Assembly (NCBI RefSeq): GCF_006874475.1
Contig: NZ_VIRM01000066.1
Coordinates: 1 to 42,959, forward strand
Direction of reading: 5' to 3'
Origin: Microbispora hainanensis
GTDB lineage: Bacteria; Actinomycetota; Actinomycetes; Streptosporangiales; Streptosporangiaceae
Length of the DNA stretch: 42,959 nucleotides
Part shown: in pieces, positions 1 through 8,792 of the stretch
Numbering within the stretch: the stretch's first letter is position 1
Layout: each line of letters opens with the position of its first letter
Position numbers and translations under genes: made by a program
Notes under the pieces: model-generated
Databases searched by the model: none
The model's input: the letters and a program-made list of their open reading frames with translations, nothing else
What the model was told of the DNA's origin: nothing

Positions 1-396
1 CTGGCTCTGCACGGCGGTCGCCGAGCACCAGTGCGGCTTCTTGTCCGCGCCGATGAAGAACACCTTGCCGGTGGTCTTCGGCAGGTTCACGTTCTTCGAC
101 GTGCCGGAGGTGGCCTTCTTGTCACCGCTGGAGCCGACCACGCCGGCCTTGGTGTCGGCAGAGGCGCCGCCGGTCGAGACGTGCTTGGTGGGGACCGTGG
201 TCTCCACCGCGTACGGCGTCGCGTTGACCAGGTTGGCCTTGTTCTGGCCGTACCAGAACGCGGCGACCTGCTGGGCCGCGAAGTTCGTGCTGGCCAGGGT
301 GTCGTGCGGAACGGAGTCCGCGTGGGCGGGGGCGGCGACGGCCGCAGAGGCCAGCAGGCCGACCGCGATACCGCCGAGGGTGAGGGTGCGCTTCAA
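1..396 (-). CDS. Secreted trypsin-like serine protease, N-terminal part (runs off window)
   Basis: The 132 visible codons begin at a TTG with AGGGAG seven bases upstream. Residues 1-26 form a clear signal peptide (MKRTLTLGGIAVGLLASAAV, then an Ala-x-Ala type site in APAHA). The mature part contains FWYGQNKANLVNATPYAVET and, at the window edge, GKVFFIGADKKPHWCSATAV, the strand that precedes the catalytic-His segment in actinobacterial secreted S1-family peptidases. The catalytic triad itself lies outside the window, so activity cannot be judged. The start is inferred: no ATG is available in frame, and the signal peptide and ribosome binding site both support the TTG. The gene faces away from the rest of the window, and its upstream region holds a CRP-like palindrome. 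Confidence 0.8.
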   Translation of the reverse strand, partial: MKRTLTLGGIAVGLLASAAVAAPAHADSVPHDTLASTNFAAQQVAAFWYGQNKANLVNATPYAVETTVPTKHVSTGGASADTKAGVVGSSGDKKATSGTSKNVNLPKTTGKVFFIGADKKPHWCSATAVQSQ

Positions 397-641
397 CTTA
401 CTACTCCCTGGTCTGATCGTCGGGCGCCATTGCGCCCCATCCGTCAGTAAAGGACGGCTAAAAGCTATCTGAGGATTTGCTGTCAGTGACCGCCCTAGTG
501 GTTTTCGGTCTGAGCGACCCGTCAAGATCGCGACCGTCGGCGGCGCCCGCACCCTCTCCGCGGCCGTCGTGTTTTCGCTGATCACACGGGCCGCCGTCGC
601 CGACTTGTCACGAAACGTCACTGATCGACACAAGTGCTCTC

Positions 642-657
642 TGTGACGTAAATCACA
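642..657. promoter_or_regulatory. Candidate Crp/GlxR-type operator
   Basis: The 16 bases TGTGA-CGTAAA-TCACA match the classical CRP/GlxR consensus TGTGA-N6-TCACA exactly. The site lies in the 310-base gap (397-706) between the secreted protease and the truncated TetR gene, about 245 bases upstream of the protease start. No other feature was recognised in that gap, although the region just downstream of the site is AT-richer than its surroundings. Binding is inferred from the motif only. Confidence 0.45.
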
Positions 658-706
658 CTCCTCCGATGGAACGGATCACCCGTCGATCACGTCAAACTCG
701 GTCCGA

Positions 707-1117
707 TCAACGGGGGCGCGGCCACCGCCAGTTCAGCTCGCCCGGCTCCGGAGCCGGGCCGGGGAGAGTGCCTTCACCGGTCCCCTCTTCGCCGGCTCTC
801 GTGATACCGGCGAGCACCATCGCCAGGAAGCGCCGCCGCAGCTCGCGCGTACGCTCCGGGTCGGGCACCCGTACGGCGGCGCACCCCTCCAGCACGAGGC
901 CGAAGTCGTCGGCGACCAGGTCGCGGCGCAGCCGTCCGGCCGCGTGGGCGCGCTCGACCAGCCGGCCCATCAGCTCCGCGGCCCGCCGCGCGTCCCGCCC
1001 CATCTCCTTGGTCGGCGTGAAGGTGCCCGCGAGGTGGACCGTGAGCGAGTGCACGTCGGCGTCGACGATCCGTTCGAGGAAGACGACGAGCGCCTTCCAG
1101 GCGTCCGGCTCGTGGCA
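707..1117 (-). pseudogene. TetR-family regulator, C-terminal ligand-domain remnant
   Basis: Read leftwards from about 1117, the frame encodes DAWKALVVFLERIVDADVHS and goes on through GRDARRAAELMGRLVERAHA and LVADDFGLVLEGCAAVRVPD to a stop at 707-709. This is the typical helical C-terminal half of a TetR regulator (the part following the HTH and the first ligand helices). The N-terminal half with the DNA-binding HTH is absent: the same frame continues rightwards only as antisense of the neighbouring plus-strand gene, which starts at 1121. The open frame therefore looks long (to 1516) but is not a real 269-residue gene. A deletion joining the middle of tetR to the next gene's start is the simplest reading. 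Confidence 0.65.
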
Positions 1118-1120
1118 CCC

Positions 1121-1720
1121 ATGAACGAGACCACGACGGCGAGCTGGCGGACCCTGCTGACCCAGGCGCACGACGCGTTGCGCGCCGCCGTCGCGGGCGT
1201 CGACGGCGAGGCGTGGCACGCCCCGACCCCGTGCGAGAAGTGGTCGGTCACCCAGGTGCTGCAGCACGCGACCGGAGACCAGATCGCCTTCACCGCCGCG
1301 ATCACCGGCGGACCGTGGCCCTCCGAAGACCCGTTCTCGCCCTCCGGCCGCATCGAGGGCGACCCCGGGGCCTACCTGGCCGCGGCGCTCGACGACTCGG
1401 CCCGCGCCTGGGCGACGGTGGACGACGACGCCGAGCAGGTGGCGGTGCCGCTCCCCCAGGGCCCCATGCCGGCGTGGCTCGCGGCCGGCGCGTGCGCGCT
1501 CGACGCGGCGGTGCACGCCTGGGACATCGCCGTGGCCACCGGGCGGCCCTCGCCGCTCACCCCGGAGATGGCCGTGCCCCTCATGGAGGTCGCCACCCGG
1601 ATCGTCGAACCCCTCCGGGCCTACGGCGCCTACGCCGCGGCCCTCGACGCAGGCGACGACGCCGACGCGGTGGCCGCGCTTCTCGCCTATCTCGGCCGCC
1701 GGCCGGTCCGCGCGTCCTGA
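1121..1720 (+). CDS. TIGR03086-type metal-binding protein (mycothiol maleylpyruvate isomerase N-domain fold)
   Basis: The 199-residue product has the DinB/MDMPI four-helix architecture: an N-terminal helix (SWRTLLTQAHDALRAAVAGV), the PTPCEKWSVTQVLQHATGD motif with a conserved Trp and the first metal-ligand His, and later LDAAVHAWDIAVATGRP with the second His before Asp. Family members bind a divalent metal and many act as mycothiol-dependent enzymes or stress proteins; the substrate here is unknown. The start ATG lies 3 bases beyond the edge of the tetR remnant, so any promoter must sit inside that remnant. The gene ends in a strong hairpin shared with the convergent membrane-protein gene. 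Confidence 0.85.
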   Translation: MNETTTASWRTLLTQAHDALRAAVAGVDGEAWHAPTPCEKWSVTQVLQHATGDQIAFTAAITGGPWPSEDPFSPSGRIEGDPGAYLAAALDDSARAWATVDDDAEQVAVPLPQGPMPAWLAAGACALDAAVHAWDIAVATGRPSPLTPEMAVPLMEVATRIVEPLRAYGAYAAALDAGDDADAVAALLAYLGRRPVRAS

Positions 1721-1734
1721 TCCGGCGGCACAAG

Positions 1735-1761
1735 GCCCGGGCCCGTACGGCGGGCCCGGGC
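1735..1761. terminator. Bidirectional hairpin between convergent genes
   Basis: A perfect 11-bp stem (GCCCGGGCCCG and its complement) with a 5-base loop TACGG lies between the stops at 1720 and 1769. There is no U-tract, as is common for actinobacterial terminators. Confidence 0.65.
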
Positions 1762-1768
1762 GTGGACC

Positions 1769-2473
1769 TCATCGCCGCAGGCGAGCCCAGCGCAGGCCGA
1801 AGACGATCGCGGCGAGCAGCGGCCAAAGCATCCATCCGTAGAGACCGGCGAGCCACGCCGTGTCGAAGACCGCCGACGGCACGACCACACCGACGACGCT
1901 GACCAGGCCCGTCACGGCGAGCACGACGCCGAGCCAGCACAGCCAGCGCGTGACGATCCCGCCCCGCAGCGCCGCGACCGAGAACGCCCCCATCAGCAGC
2001 GACTGGACCACCACGGCGACCTCTCCGAGCATCTGGCCGAACCAGGACAAGGAGTGCCACGCCAGCACCGTGGCGTCGCCGGTCGCGGGCAGGTCCGGCA
2101 GCACCCAGAGCAGGGTGACCCCCGTGACGACGGCGTTGACGCCGGTGAGCAGGCCGCCGCTCAACAGGACCACCCCGGCCAGCGGCGAGCCGGGGGCGGA
2201 CGCCCGGGCCAGCCGGGCCAGCGCGGCCGTCAGCACGATCAGCGCGACGACGGCCAGCACCCCCGCGAAGGCGTTGATCCGCAAAGTCGTCATCGATTCG
2301 GCCGCCCACGCGCGTACGGCCACCGCATCCGCCGTGCCGGCCTGCGGGGACTCGGGCGCCCAGGTGCCGAACATCACCACGAAGAGGGCGAGCGCGGCGA
2401 TCGCCGCGGTGCCGAGCGCCGGCCGTACGACGGCGGGCGCGTCCTCGGCCGTTCCTGCGTTGACGGTGGACAT
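1769..2473 (-). CDS. Multi-pass membrane protein of unknown function
   Basis: This is a 234-residue, strongly hydrophobic protein with about six or seven membrane segments: ALGTAAIAALALFVVMFGTW, INAFAGVLAVVALIVLTAAL, LAGVVLLSGGLLTGVNAVVT, a central helix around WFGQMLGEVAVVVQSLLMGA, LCWLGVVLAVTGLVSVVGVV, and a final LYGWMLWPLLAAIVFGLRWA. The length and layout resemble DUF4386-like proteins, but no diagnostic motif is visible. The start ATG has AGGAAAG directly upstream, which is why the longer in-frame extension to 2575 is not used. It is convergent with the metal-binding gene and divergent from the sensor kinase at 2663. Confidence 0.75.
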   Translation of the reverse strand: MSTVNAGTAEDAPAVVRPALGTAAIAALALFVVMFGTWAPESPQAGTADAVAVRAWAAESMTTLRINAFAGVLAVVALIVLTAALARLARASAPGSPLAGVVLLSGGLLTGVNAVVTGVTLLWVLPDLPATGDATVLAWHSLSWFGQMLGEVAVVVQSLLMGAFSVAALRGGIVTRWLCWLGVVLAVTGLVSVVGVVVPSAVFDTAWLAGLYGWMLWPLLAAIVFGLRWARLRR

Positions 2474-2662
2474 CTTTCCTCCAGATGACGGGAACTCGCA
2501 CCGAACGCACCCGACCTTCGGCCCCCCGCCGCCCCGGCGGCCACCGGCGGACGTCCTCCCCGATCCCGTGGTCACGCCCGTACGGAGGCGGGACGGACGT
2601 CCCGGGACGGCAGGACGCGCGCGGCGTTATGGTGTGCCGGTCGCGAACGCTGGGAGAAGAAC

Positions 2663-4657
2663 GTGGTAACCCGTCTGTCGCGCCTCACGGCCGGAGGCCT
2701 GCTCGGCGCGTCGGTCGTCCTGTTCGCCGCGACGGCCTGGGGCGCGGCGTTCGTCACCGGGGTGACCGCTCCGGCCGCCTCCGACATCGTGTGGTTCGCC
2801 GGGTTCCTCGCCTTTCCGCTGGTCGGCGCGCTCATCGCCTGGCACCGTCCGGACAACCCCGTCGGCTGGTTCTTCCTCGCCGTGGGAGTGCTGCAGTTCG
2901 GCGCGGCCGTCGTGGACGGGCTCGCCCAGCACGCCGTCGCGACGGACCCGGCCTCCGCGCTGGGTCCGCTGCTGGTGCTGGTGCAGAACGCGCTGTTCGC
3001 CGTGGCCTGGGTGACCGCCACCACGTATCCCCTGCTGCTCTATCCCGACGGGCGTCCGCCGACGCCCCGGTGGCGGTGGGCGCTGCACGCCACGACGGCC
3101 GCGCTGGTGGTCCTCGTCTCCTCGATCGCCGTCACCCCGGGGCGGATCAGCGAGGACGACCCCGCCGTGAACCCCCTCGGCGTACCGCTGCTGGGCCCGG
3201 TCGCGCCCGCGGTCACGACCGGCATGCTCGTCGTCCTCCTCGGGCTGACCCTGACCGCGACGGCGTCGATCATCGTGCGCTGGAGCCGGGCCGACGGCGC
3301 GGGCCGCGAACGCCTGGCGTGGCTGGCGCTGGCCGCCGTCGTGGTCATCGCGGGCATCGTGGCGCAGCCGCTGACGGACGCGTGGACGCCCGGCTGGTTC
3401 GGCGCGGTCCTGGAGAGCCTCACGGTGGCGGCGATGCCCGTCGCGACCGGGGTCGCGATCCTGCGCACCGATCTGTTCGACATCGCGGCCGTGCTCGACC
3501 GCGCCATCGTCTACACCGCTCTCACCGCGATCGTGGTCGTCACCTACCTGGCCTGCCTCGCCGCGACGTCCACGATCCTCGCCCCCGACCCGAGCCGCAG
3601 CTCCGCGCTCCTGGCGACGGCCGTCGTCGCGGTCTCGCTGAGCCCGGTGAAAGACCGGCTGCTGCGCGGGGTCGACCGGCTGCTGTTCGGCGACCGCGGT
3701 CATCCGTACGCGGTGCTGACCGGGCTGGCGGAACGGCTGTCCCGGATCGACGTGCTGGAGGAGCTGCTGCGCACGGTCACCGAGACGCTCACCACCATGC
3801 TGCGCCTGCCGCAGGCGCGGGTCGTGCCCGATCGTGACGTCCCCGCCCCGCCCGGCATGCTCGCCTTTCCCCTGGTCGCCCATGGCCGGCAGGAGGGAAC
3901 GCTGCTGGTCGGCCACCGCTCCGGGCAGAGCAGGTTCGACACCCGGGAGCAGGAGCTGCTCGCCGACCTCGCCGGCCAGATCGCCGTCGCGATCAGGGCG
4001 GCGCGCCTGTCGGAGGACCTGCGCGAGTCGCGGGAACGCATCGTCCGGGCACGCGAGGAGGAGCGGCTGCGCGTCCGCAGAGATCTGCACGACGGCCTGG
4101 GGCCGCTGCTGGCCGCGGCCAGCCTGCAGATCGACGTGCTCGCCGACCGGGTGGAGGACGCCGGCACCGCCCACCTGGTCGCGAAGATCAAGGCGTTGAT
4201 CAGCCGGTCCGTGACCGACGTACGGCAGGTCGTGCACGGGCTGCGCCCGCCCGCCCTCGACGATCTGGGTCTCGCGGGTGTCGTGCGGGAGCACTCGGCG
4301 GCGCTGCGTGCGGCGGGTCTGCACGTGCGGGTGCACTGTCCCGACGACCTGGCCGTCCCCAGCGCCGCCGTAGAGGTCGCGGCCTACCGGATCGTGACCG
4401 AGGCCATGACCAACGTCGTACGGCACGCCGGGGCCGCGAGCTGCACCGTCACTCTCGTGCCGGAGGACCCGTGGCTGCGGGTCGAGGTGGCGGACGACGG
4501 GGTCGGGGTCGCGTCGCCGCACCGCGACGGCGTCGGCCTGGCCTCGATGCGCGAACGCGCCGACGAGCTCGGGGGCACGCTCACGGTCACGCCCGGTCCT
4601 GGGGGTGGGACACTCGTGACCGCTCTGCTCCCCCTGCACGGCTCTGGGAGGATCTGA
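2663..4657 (+). CDS. NarL/DesK-type membrane sensor histidine kinase
   Basis: The product has 664 residues. Residues 1 to about 320 contain eight or so membrane helices in an MASE-like sensing region with no large extracellular loop. A GAF-like domain follows (LTGLAERLSRIDVLEELLRT to about 450), then a HisKA_3 dimerisation domain with the phospho-acceptor His476 in RRDLHDGLGP. The C-terminal HATPase has an N-box (MTNVVRHAG), a G1 box (VADDGVGV) and LASMRERADELGG. A GTG start has GGGAGAAG upstream. The gene ends 2 bases before the response regulator ATG, so the two form a two-gene operon. The signal is unknown; this kinase class often senses membrane or envelope state. Confidence 0.92.
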   Translation: MVTRLSRLTAGGLLGASVVLFAATAWGAAFVTGVTAPAASDIVWFAGFLAFPLVGALIAWHRPDNPVGWFFLAVGVLQFGAAVVDGLAQHAVATDPASALGPLLVLVQNALFAVAWVTATTYPLLLYPDGRPPTPRWRWALHATTAALVVLVSSIAVTPGRISEDDPAVNPLGVPLLGPVAPAVTTGMLVVLLGLTLTATASIIVRWSRADGAGRERLAWLALAAVVVIAGIVAQPLTDAWTPGWFGAVLESLTVAAMPVATGVAILRTDLFDIAAVLDRAIVYTALTAIVVVTYLACLAATSTILAPDPSRSSALLATAVVAVSLSPVKDRLLRGVDRLLFGDRGHPYAVLTGLAERLSRIDVLEELLRTVTETLTTMLRLPQARVVPDRDVPAPPGMLAFPLVAHGRQEGTLLVGHRSGQSRFDTREQELLADLAGQIAVAIRAARLSEDLRESRERIVRAREEERLRVRRDLHDGLGPLLAAASLQIDVLADRVEDAGTAHLVAKIKALISRSVTDVRQVVHGLRPPALDDLGLAGVVREHSAALRAAGLHVRVHCPDDLAVPSAAVEVAAYRIVTEAMTNVVRHAGAASCTVTLVPEDPWLRVEVADDGVGVASPHRDGVGLASMRERADELGGTLTVTPGPGGGTLVTALLPLHGSGRI

Positions 4658-4659
4658 CC

Positions 4660-5352
4660 ATGACCGTGCCGGTACGAGTCCTGCTCGTCGACGACCATCC
4701 GATCTTCCTCGACGGCCTGCGGACGGCGCTCACCGGGCTGCCCGAGATCGACGTCGTGGACTGCGCCGGTGACGGGCTCGCGGCGCTCGCGGCCGTCGCC
4801 CGGTCACGGCCCGACGTGGTGCTGATGGACCTGACGATGCCCGGCATGAACGGCGTCGAGGCCACCCGCCGGATCACCGCGCGCGACGACGGCCCGGCCG
4901 TGCTCGTGCTGACCATGCACGCCGACGACGACTCCGTCTACGCCGCCATCCGGGCCGGCGCCTCCGGATACCTGCTCAAGGGCTCCGACCGGGCCGACGT
5001 GGTGCGTGCCGTACTGGCGGTCGCGGCGGGCGAGGCGGTCTTCGGCCCGGAGATCGCCCAGCGGGTGCTGCGGTCGTTCGCGGAGGGCCCGCGCGGCGCC
5101 TCCCCGCGGCCGTTCCCCGAACTGACCTCGCGTGAGCTGGAGATCCTCGACCTCGTGGCGACCGGGCTCGGGAACCAGGCCATCGCCCGCAGGCTCTCCA
5201 TCAGCCCGAAAACCGTGCGCAACAGCGTTTCGACCATCCTCGGCAAGCTGCACGCCGCCGACCGGGGAGAGGCCGTCGCCCGGGCGCGGGCCCATGGTCT
5301 CGGACAGGCGACACCAGGGACGGCCGCCCACGTCCCCCGCCGAACTCTCTAA
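4660..5352 (+). CDS. NarL/LuxR-family response regulator
   Basis: This is a 230-residue response regulator. The receiver domain has the acidic pair Asp11-Asp12 (LLVDDHP), phospho-acceptor Asp57 (VLMDLTMPGMNG), a Thr switch in LTMHADD and the conserved Lys in GYLLKG. The C-terminal LuxR HTH has LTSRELEILDLVATGLGNQA followed by IARRLSISPKTVRN. It is preceded closely by its kinase, so cognate pairing is likely. The C-terminal tail after the HTH (GQATPGTAAHVPRRTL) is short and disordered. The gene converges on ksgA with about 100 bases between the stops, and I see no clear hairpin there. Confidence 0.93.
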   Translation: MTVPVRVLLVDDHPIFLDGLRTALTGLPEIDVVDCAGDGLAALAAVARSRPDVVLMDLTMPGMNGVEATRRITARDDGPAVLVLTMHADDDSVYAAIRAGASGYLLKGSDRADVVRAVLAVAAGEAVFGPEIAQRVLRSFAEGPRGASPRPFPELTSRELEILDLVATGLGNQAIARRLSISPKTVRNSVSTILGKLHAADRGEAVARARAHGLGQATPGTAAHVPRRTL

Positions 5353-5454
5353 GAGATCTCGCAGCTTGGGAAACTCGTGAGGCTGGGCAAACCGCGCGGC
5401 CGAAGGCTCCGCACGCTCCGGGTGGCGCGGCCCGCTCTTGGGCAGCCGTACGGC

Positions 5455-6309
5455 CTAGGCGAGCGCGGCGGCCCGCTGCTCGGCGATGCGGGCGAAGTCC
5501 TCGATCCCCAGTTGCTCCCCGCGGGCCGAGGGGTCGATCCCGGCCCCGAGCAGGGCCTTCTCGGCGGCGGCCGCCGTGCCCGCCCAGGACGCGAGCGCGG
5601 CCCGCAGCGTCTTGCGGCGCTGCGCGAACGCCGCGTCGACGGCGGCGAACACCTCCTGGCGCGTCGCCGTCGTCACCGGCGGCTCCCGCCGTACGAGCGA
5701 GACCAGGCCGGAGTCGACGTTCGGCGCGGGCCAGAAGACGTTGCGCCCGACCGGGCCGGCCCGGCGCACCTCCGCATACCAGGCGGCCTTCACCGAGGGA
5801 ACGCCGTAGATGCGCGACCCCGGCGTCGCGGCGAGCCGGTCGGCGACCTCCGACTGCACCATCACCAGCCCGCGCCGCAGCGACGGCAGCACCTCCAGCA
5901 GGTGCAGCACGACCGGCACGGACACGTTGTAGGGCAGGTTCGCGACCAGCGCGGTCGGCTCGGTGCCGAGCTCGGCCGGGCCGACCTTGAGGGCGTCGGC
6001 GTGCACCACGGTCAGCCGGCCGGCCACCTCGGGGGCCCGCTCGGCGACCGTCAGCGGCAACTGCTCCGCCAGCACCGGGTCGATCTCCACGGCGACGACC
6101 TCGGCGACCTCCGGGAGCAGGGCGAGGGTGAGCGAGCCGAGGCCCGGCCCGACCTCGATCGCCACGTCGTCCGGCTCGACCCCGGCGAGCCGGACGATCC
6201 GGCGGACGGTGCCGCCGTCGATCACGAAGTTCTGCCCCAGCTTCTTCGTCGGCCGGATGTTCAGCTTCTCCGCGAGTGCACGCACTTCGACCGGCCCGAG
6301 CAGACTCAT
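5455..6309 (-). CDS. rsmA: 16S rRNA (A1518/A1519-N6)-dimethyltransferase KsgA/RsmA
   Basis: The 284-residue enzyme dimethylates two adjacent adenines in the 3' hairpin of 16S rRNA during 30S maturation. The N-terminal LGQNF (24-28), the SAM-binding EVGPGLGSLT (52-61), the acidic Glu75 of VAVEIDP, Asp105 in HADAL and the catalytic NLPYN (124-128) are all present. The length is normal for actinobacteria. It is the last gene of metG-tatD-ksgA, 19 bases after tatD. In many actinobacteria an rpf gene sits between tatD and ksgA, and ispE follows ksgA; neither is here, as the next gene downstream is the convergent response regulator. Confidence 0.96.
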   Translation of the reverse strand: MSLLGPVEVRALAEKLNIRPTKKLGQNFVIDGGTVRRIVRLAGVEPDDVAIEVGPGLGSLTLALLPEVAEVVAVEIDPVLAEQLPLTVAERAPEVAGRLTVVHADALKVGPAELGTEPTALVANLPYNVSVPVVLHLLEVLPSLRRGLVMVQSEVADRLAATPGSRIYGVPSVKAAWYAEVRRAGPVGRNVFWPAPNVDSGLVSLVRREPPVTTATRQEVFAAVDAAFAQRRKTLRAALASWAGTAAAAEKALLGAGIDPSARGEQLGIEDFARIAEQRAAALA

Positions 6310-6328
6310 GCCTCCAGTGTCCCCCGCG

Positions 6329-7186
6329 CTACCAGGCGCCGAAGACGGTCTCGCCGTTGGCCGTGATCCGGGCGGCGAGGTCGGCGAGGTCCATGCCCTT
6401 GACCTCGGCGAGGCAGCGGAGCGTCAGCGGGATCAGATAGGGCGCGTTGGGCTTGCCCCGGTGCGGCGTCGGCGGCAGGTAGGGCGCGTCGGTCTCGACC
6501 AGCATCAGCTCGGGCGGCGCCACCGCCGCCGCCTCACGCAGATAAGCGGCGTTCTTGTACGTCACCGGCCCGGAGAACGACATGAAGTAACCGGCGTCCA
6601 CACACCGCTTGGCCATCTCGGCGTCGCCCGAGAAGCTGTGGAAGACGACCACGTCGGGGGCGCCCTGGTCGGCGAGCACGGCGAGCACGTCGTCGTGCGC
6701 GTCACGGTCGTGGATCACCAGGGCCCTGCCGGTCCGCTTGGCGATCTCGATGTGCGCGCGGAAGCTCGCGTGCTGGTCGTCCTTCGACGCCCAGTCGCGG
6801 AAGTAGTCGAGGCCGGTCTCCCCCACCGCCCGCACGTCCGGCCGCCGCGCGAGGTCCTCGATCTCGGCGAGGACCTCGGGCGTGGCGGCGTGCGCCTCGT
6901 TGGGGTGGATGGCCACGGCCGCGTAGACGTCCCGGTGCCGACCGGCCACCTCGGCGTTCCACCGCGAGGACGGCAGGTCGTATCCGACCGTCACCAGACG
7001 CGTCACGCCGACCGACTTCGCCTCGGCGAGGATCGACTCGACGCTCGCCCCGGCGGCCTGGGCCGCCAGCGCGACCGGATCGCCCGAGGACGCCTGCCGG
7101 TTGCCGACCATGATGTCCAGGTGGCAGTGGCTGTCGAAGACCTCACCCGGCAGCGCCTCGGGCGGCGCAGGACGCTCACGCGACAT
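6329..7186 (-). CDS. tatD: TatD-family metal-dependent DNase
   Basis: The product has 285 residues with a TIM-barrel amidohydrolase fold. Metal ligands appear as His20 and His22 (FDSHCHLD), Glu123 (AVGETGLDYF), His159 (LVIHDRD), His183 (VFHSFSGD) and Asp233 (VETDAPYL). TatD proteins are 3'-5' deoxyribonucleases implicated in DNA repair and quality control. The start ATG at 7184-7186 is separated from the metG stop by only 2 bases, so translation is probably coupled. The open frame continues upstream into metG, but that part is antisense-free overlap with no homology and is rejected as coding. Confidence 0.94.
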   Translation of the reverse strand: MSRERPAPPEALPGEVFDSHCHLDIMVGNRQASSGDPVALAAQAAGASVESILAEAKSVGVTRLVTVGYDLPSSRWNAEVAGRHRDVYAAVAIHPNEAHAATPEVLAEIEDLARRPDVRAVGETGLDYFRDWASKDDQHASFRAHIEIAKRTGRALVIHDRDAHDDVLAVLADQGAPDVVVFHSFSGDAEMAKRCVDAGYFMSFSGPVTYKNAAYLREAAAVAPPELMLVETDAPYLPPTPHRGKPNAPYLIPLTLRCLAEVKGMDLADLAARITANGETVFGAW

Positions 7187-7188
7187 GG

Positions 7189-8775
7189 TCAGGCGTTCTC
7201 CAGCCTCGGGAAGAGGATCTCGCCCTTGACGACCTGCGCCCCGGCGGGCAGCCTGCCCCAGGTGGCGACGTCGGCGATCCGCTGGTCGGCGAGCGCGCCG
7301 AGATACGGCTCCGCCCCGAGGGACGCCCACAGCTTCTCGCTGGTGGCGGGCATGACCGGGTGGAGCAGCACCGCGATCGCACGCAGCGACTCGGCCGCCG
7401 TGTAGAGGATCGTGGCGAGCCGCGCCTGCCCCTCGGGCGAGTCGTCCTTGGCGACCTTCCACGGCGCCTGGTCACTCAAGTAGCCGTTGACCTGCTTGAC
7501 GAAGTCGAAGATCGCGCCGATGCCGCCCGCGAAGTCGAGGTTGTCGCCGATCGCGGTGTCCGCCTGGGCCACCGCCGCGGCCAGGCCGTCCGCGATCGCC
7601 TGCTCGGCCGGGCCCGCGTCCTTCGCCTCCGGCAGCACTCCGTCGAAGTACTTGCCGATCATGGCCGCGACCCGCGACGCCAGATTGCCGAAGTCGTTGG
7701 CGAGCTCGGAGGTGTAGCGCGCGGAGAAGTCCTCCCAGGAGAACGAGCCGTCCTGGCCGAACGGGATCGCCCGCAGGAAGTAGTAGCGGTAGGCGTCCAC
7801 GCCGAAGTGGCTCGTCAGGTCGCGGGGCGAGATGCCGGTGAGGTTGGACTTGCTCATCTTCTCGCCGCCGACCAGGAGCCAGCCGTTGGCGAAGATCTTG
7901 CGCGGCAGCGGCAGGTCGTTGGCCATCAGCATGGCCGGCCAGATCGCCGCGTGGAACCGGAGGATGTCCTTGCCGACCAGATGGACGTTCGCCGGCCAGG
8001 TGTCGTCGAACTTCGCCTGGTCGGAGCCGTAGCCGACGGCCGTGGCGTAGTTGAGCAGCGCGTCGATCCACACGTAGATGACGTGCTTGGGGTCCCAGGG
8101 AATCGGGACGCCCCAGTCGAAGGTCGAGCGCGAGATCGACAGGTCCTGCAGGCCCTGCTTCACCAGCTGCACGATCTCGTTGCGCGCGGAGGCCGGCTGG
8201 ATGAAGTCGGGGTTCTGCTCGTAGTGCTCCAGGAGGCGCTGGCCGTACGCGGAGAGCCGGAAGAAGTAGTTCTCCTCCTTCAGCCACTCGACCGGGCGCT
8301 TGTGGATCGGGCACAGGTCGCCCTCAAGCAGGTCGCCGGGCGACTTGTACTCCTCGCACCCGACGCAGTAGGGGCCCTCGTATTCGCCCTTGTAGATCTC
8401 GCCCTTGTCGTACAGGTCCTGCACGAACTCCTGCACGCGGTCGGTGTGGCGCCGCTCGGTGGTGCGGATGAAGTCGTCGTTGGCGATCTGGAGGTGCTCC
8501 CAGAGCGGCTTCCAGGCGTCCTCGACGAGCTTGTCGCACCACTCCTGCGGCGAGACGCCGTTCGCCTCGGCCGTGCGCATGATCTTCTGACCGTGCTCGT
8601 CCGTGCCCGTGAGGTACCACACCTTCTCGCCGCGCTGGCGGTGCCAGCGGGTGAGCACGTCGCCCGCGACGGTCGTGTAGGCGTGGCCCAGGTGCGGGGC
8701 GTCGTTGACGTAGTAGATCGGCGTCGTCACGTAGAACGCCGACTCCCCGGATGCAGTCGTTCCTGTAGCCGCCAT
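7189..8775 (-). CDS. metG: Methionyl-tRNA synthetase
   Basis: This is a class Ia aminoacyl-tRNA synthetase of 528 residues that charges tRNA-Met. The HIGH-type motif is HLGH (28-31) and the KMSKS loop is exact at 306-310. A Cys-rich knuckle (YCVGCEEY, then LCPIH) lies in the connective domain, and WIDALLNY and the anticodon-binding helical region follow. There is no C-terminal tRNA-binding extension, as usual in this group. The N-terminal ten residues (MAATGTTASG) are poorly conserved. It leads the operon metG-tatD-ksgA. Confidence 0.97.
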   Translation of the reverse strand: MAATGTTASGESAFYVTTPIYYVNDAPHLGHAYTTVAGDVLTRWHRQRGEKVWYLTGTDEHGQKIMRTAEANGVSPQEWCDKLVEDAWKPLWEHLQIANDDFIRTTERRHTDRVQEFVQDLYDKGEIYKGEYEGPYCVGCEEYKSPGDLLEGDLCPIHKRPVEWLKEENYFFRLSAYGQRLLEHYEQNPDFIQPASARNEIVQLVKQGLQDLSISRSTFDWGVPIPWDPKHVIYVWIDALLNYATAVGYGSDQAKFDDTWPANVHLVGKDILRFHAAIWPAMLMANDLPLPRKIFANGWLLVGGEKMSKSNLTGISPRDLTSHFGVDAYRYYFLRAIPFGQDGSFSWEDFSARYTSELANDFGNLASRVAAMIGKYFDGVLPEAKDAGPAEQAIADGLAAAVAQADTAIGDNLDFAGGIGAIFDFVKQVNGYLSDQAPWKVAKDDSPEGQARLATILYTAAESLRAIAVLLHPVMPATSEKLWASLGAEPYLGALADQRIADVATWGRLPAGAQVVKGEILFPRLENA

Positions 8776-8792
8776 GTGCGAATCCTATCGGC

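Noticed and set aside
2627..4639. 670-residue open frame antisense to the sensor kinase
   Set aside because: High-GC genomes give long antisense frames; the translation is Arg/Gln/Asp/Gly-rich with no domain, while the plus strand encodes a complete kinase.
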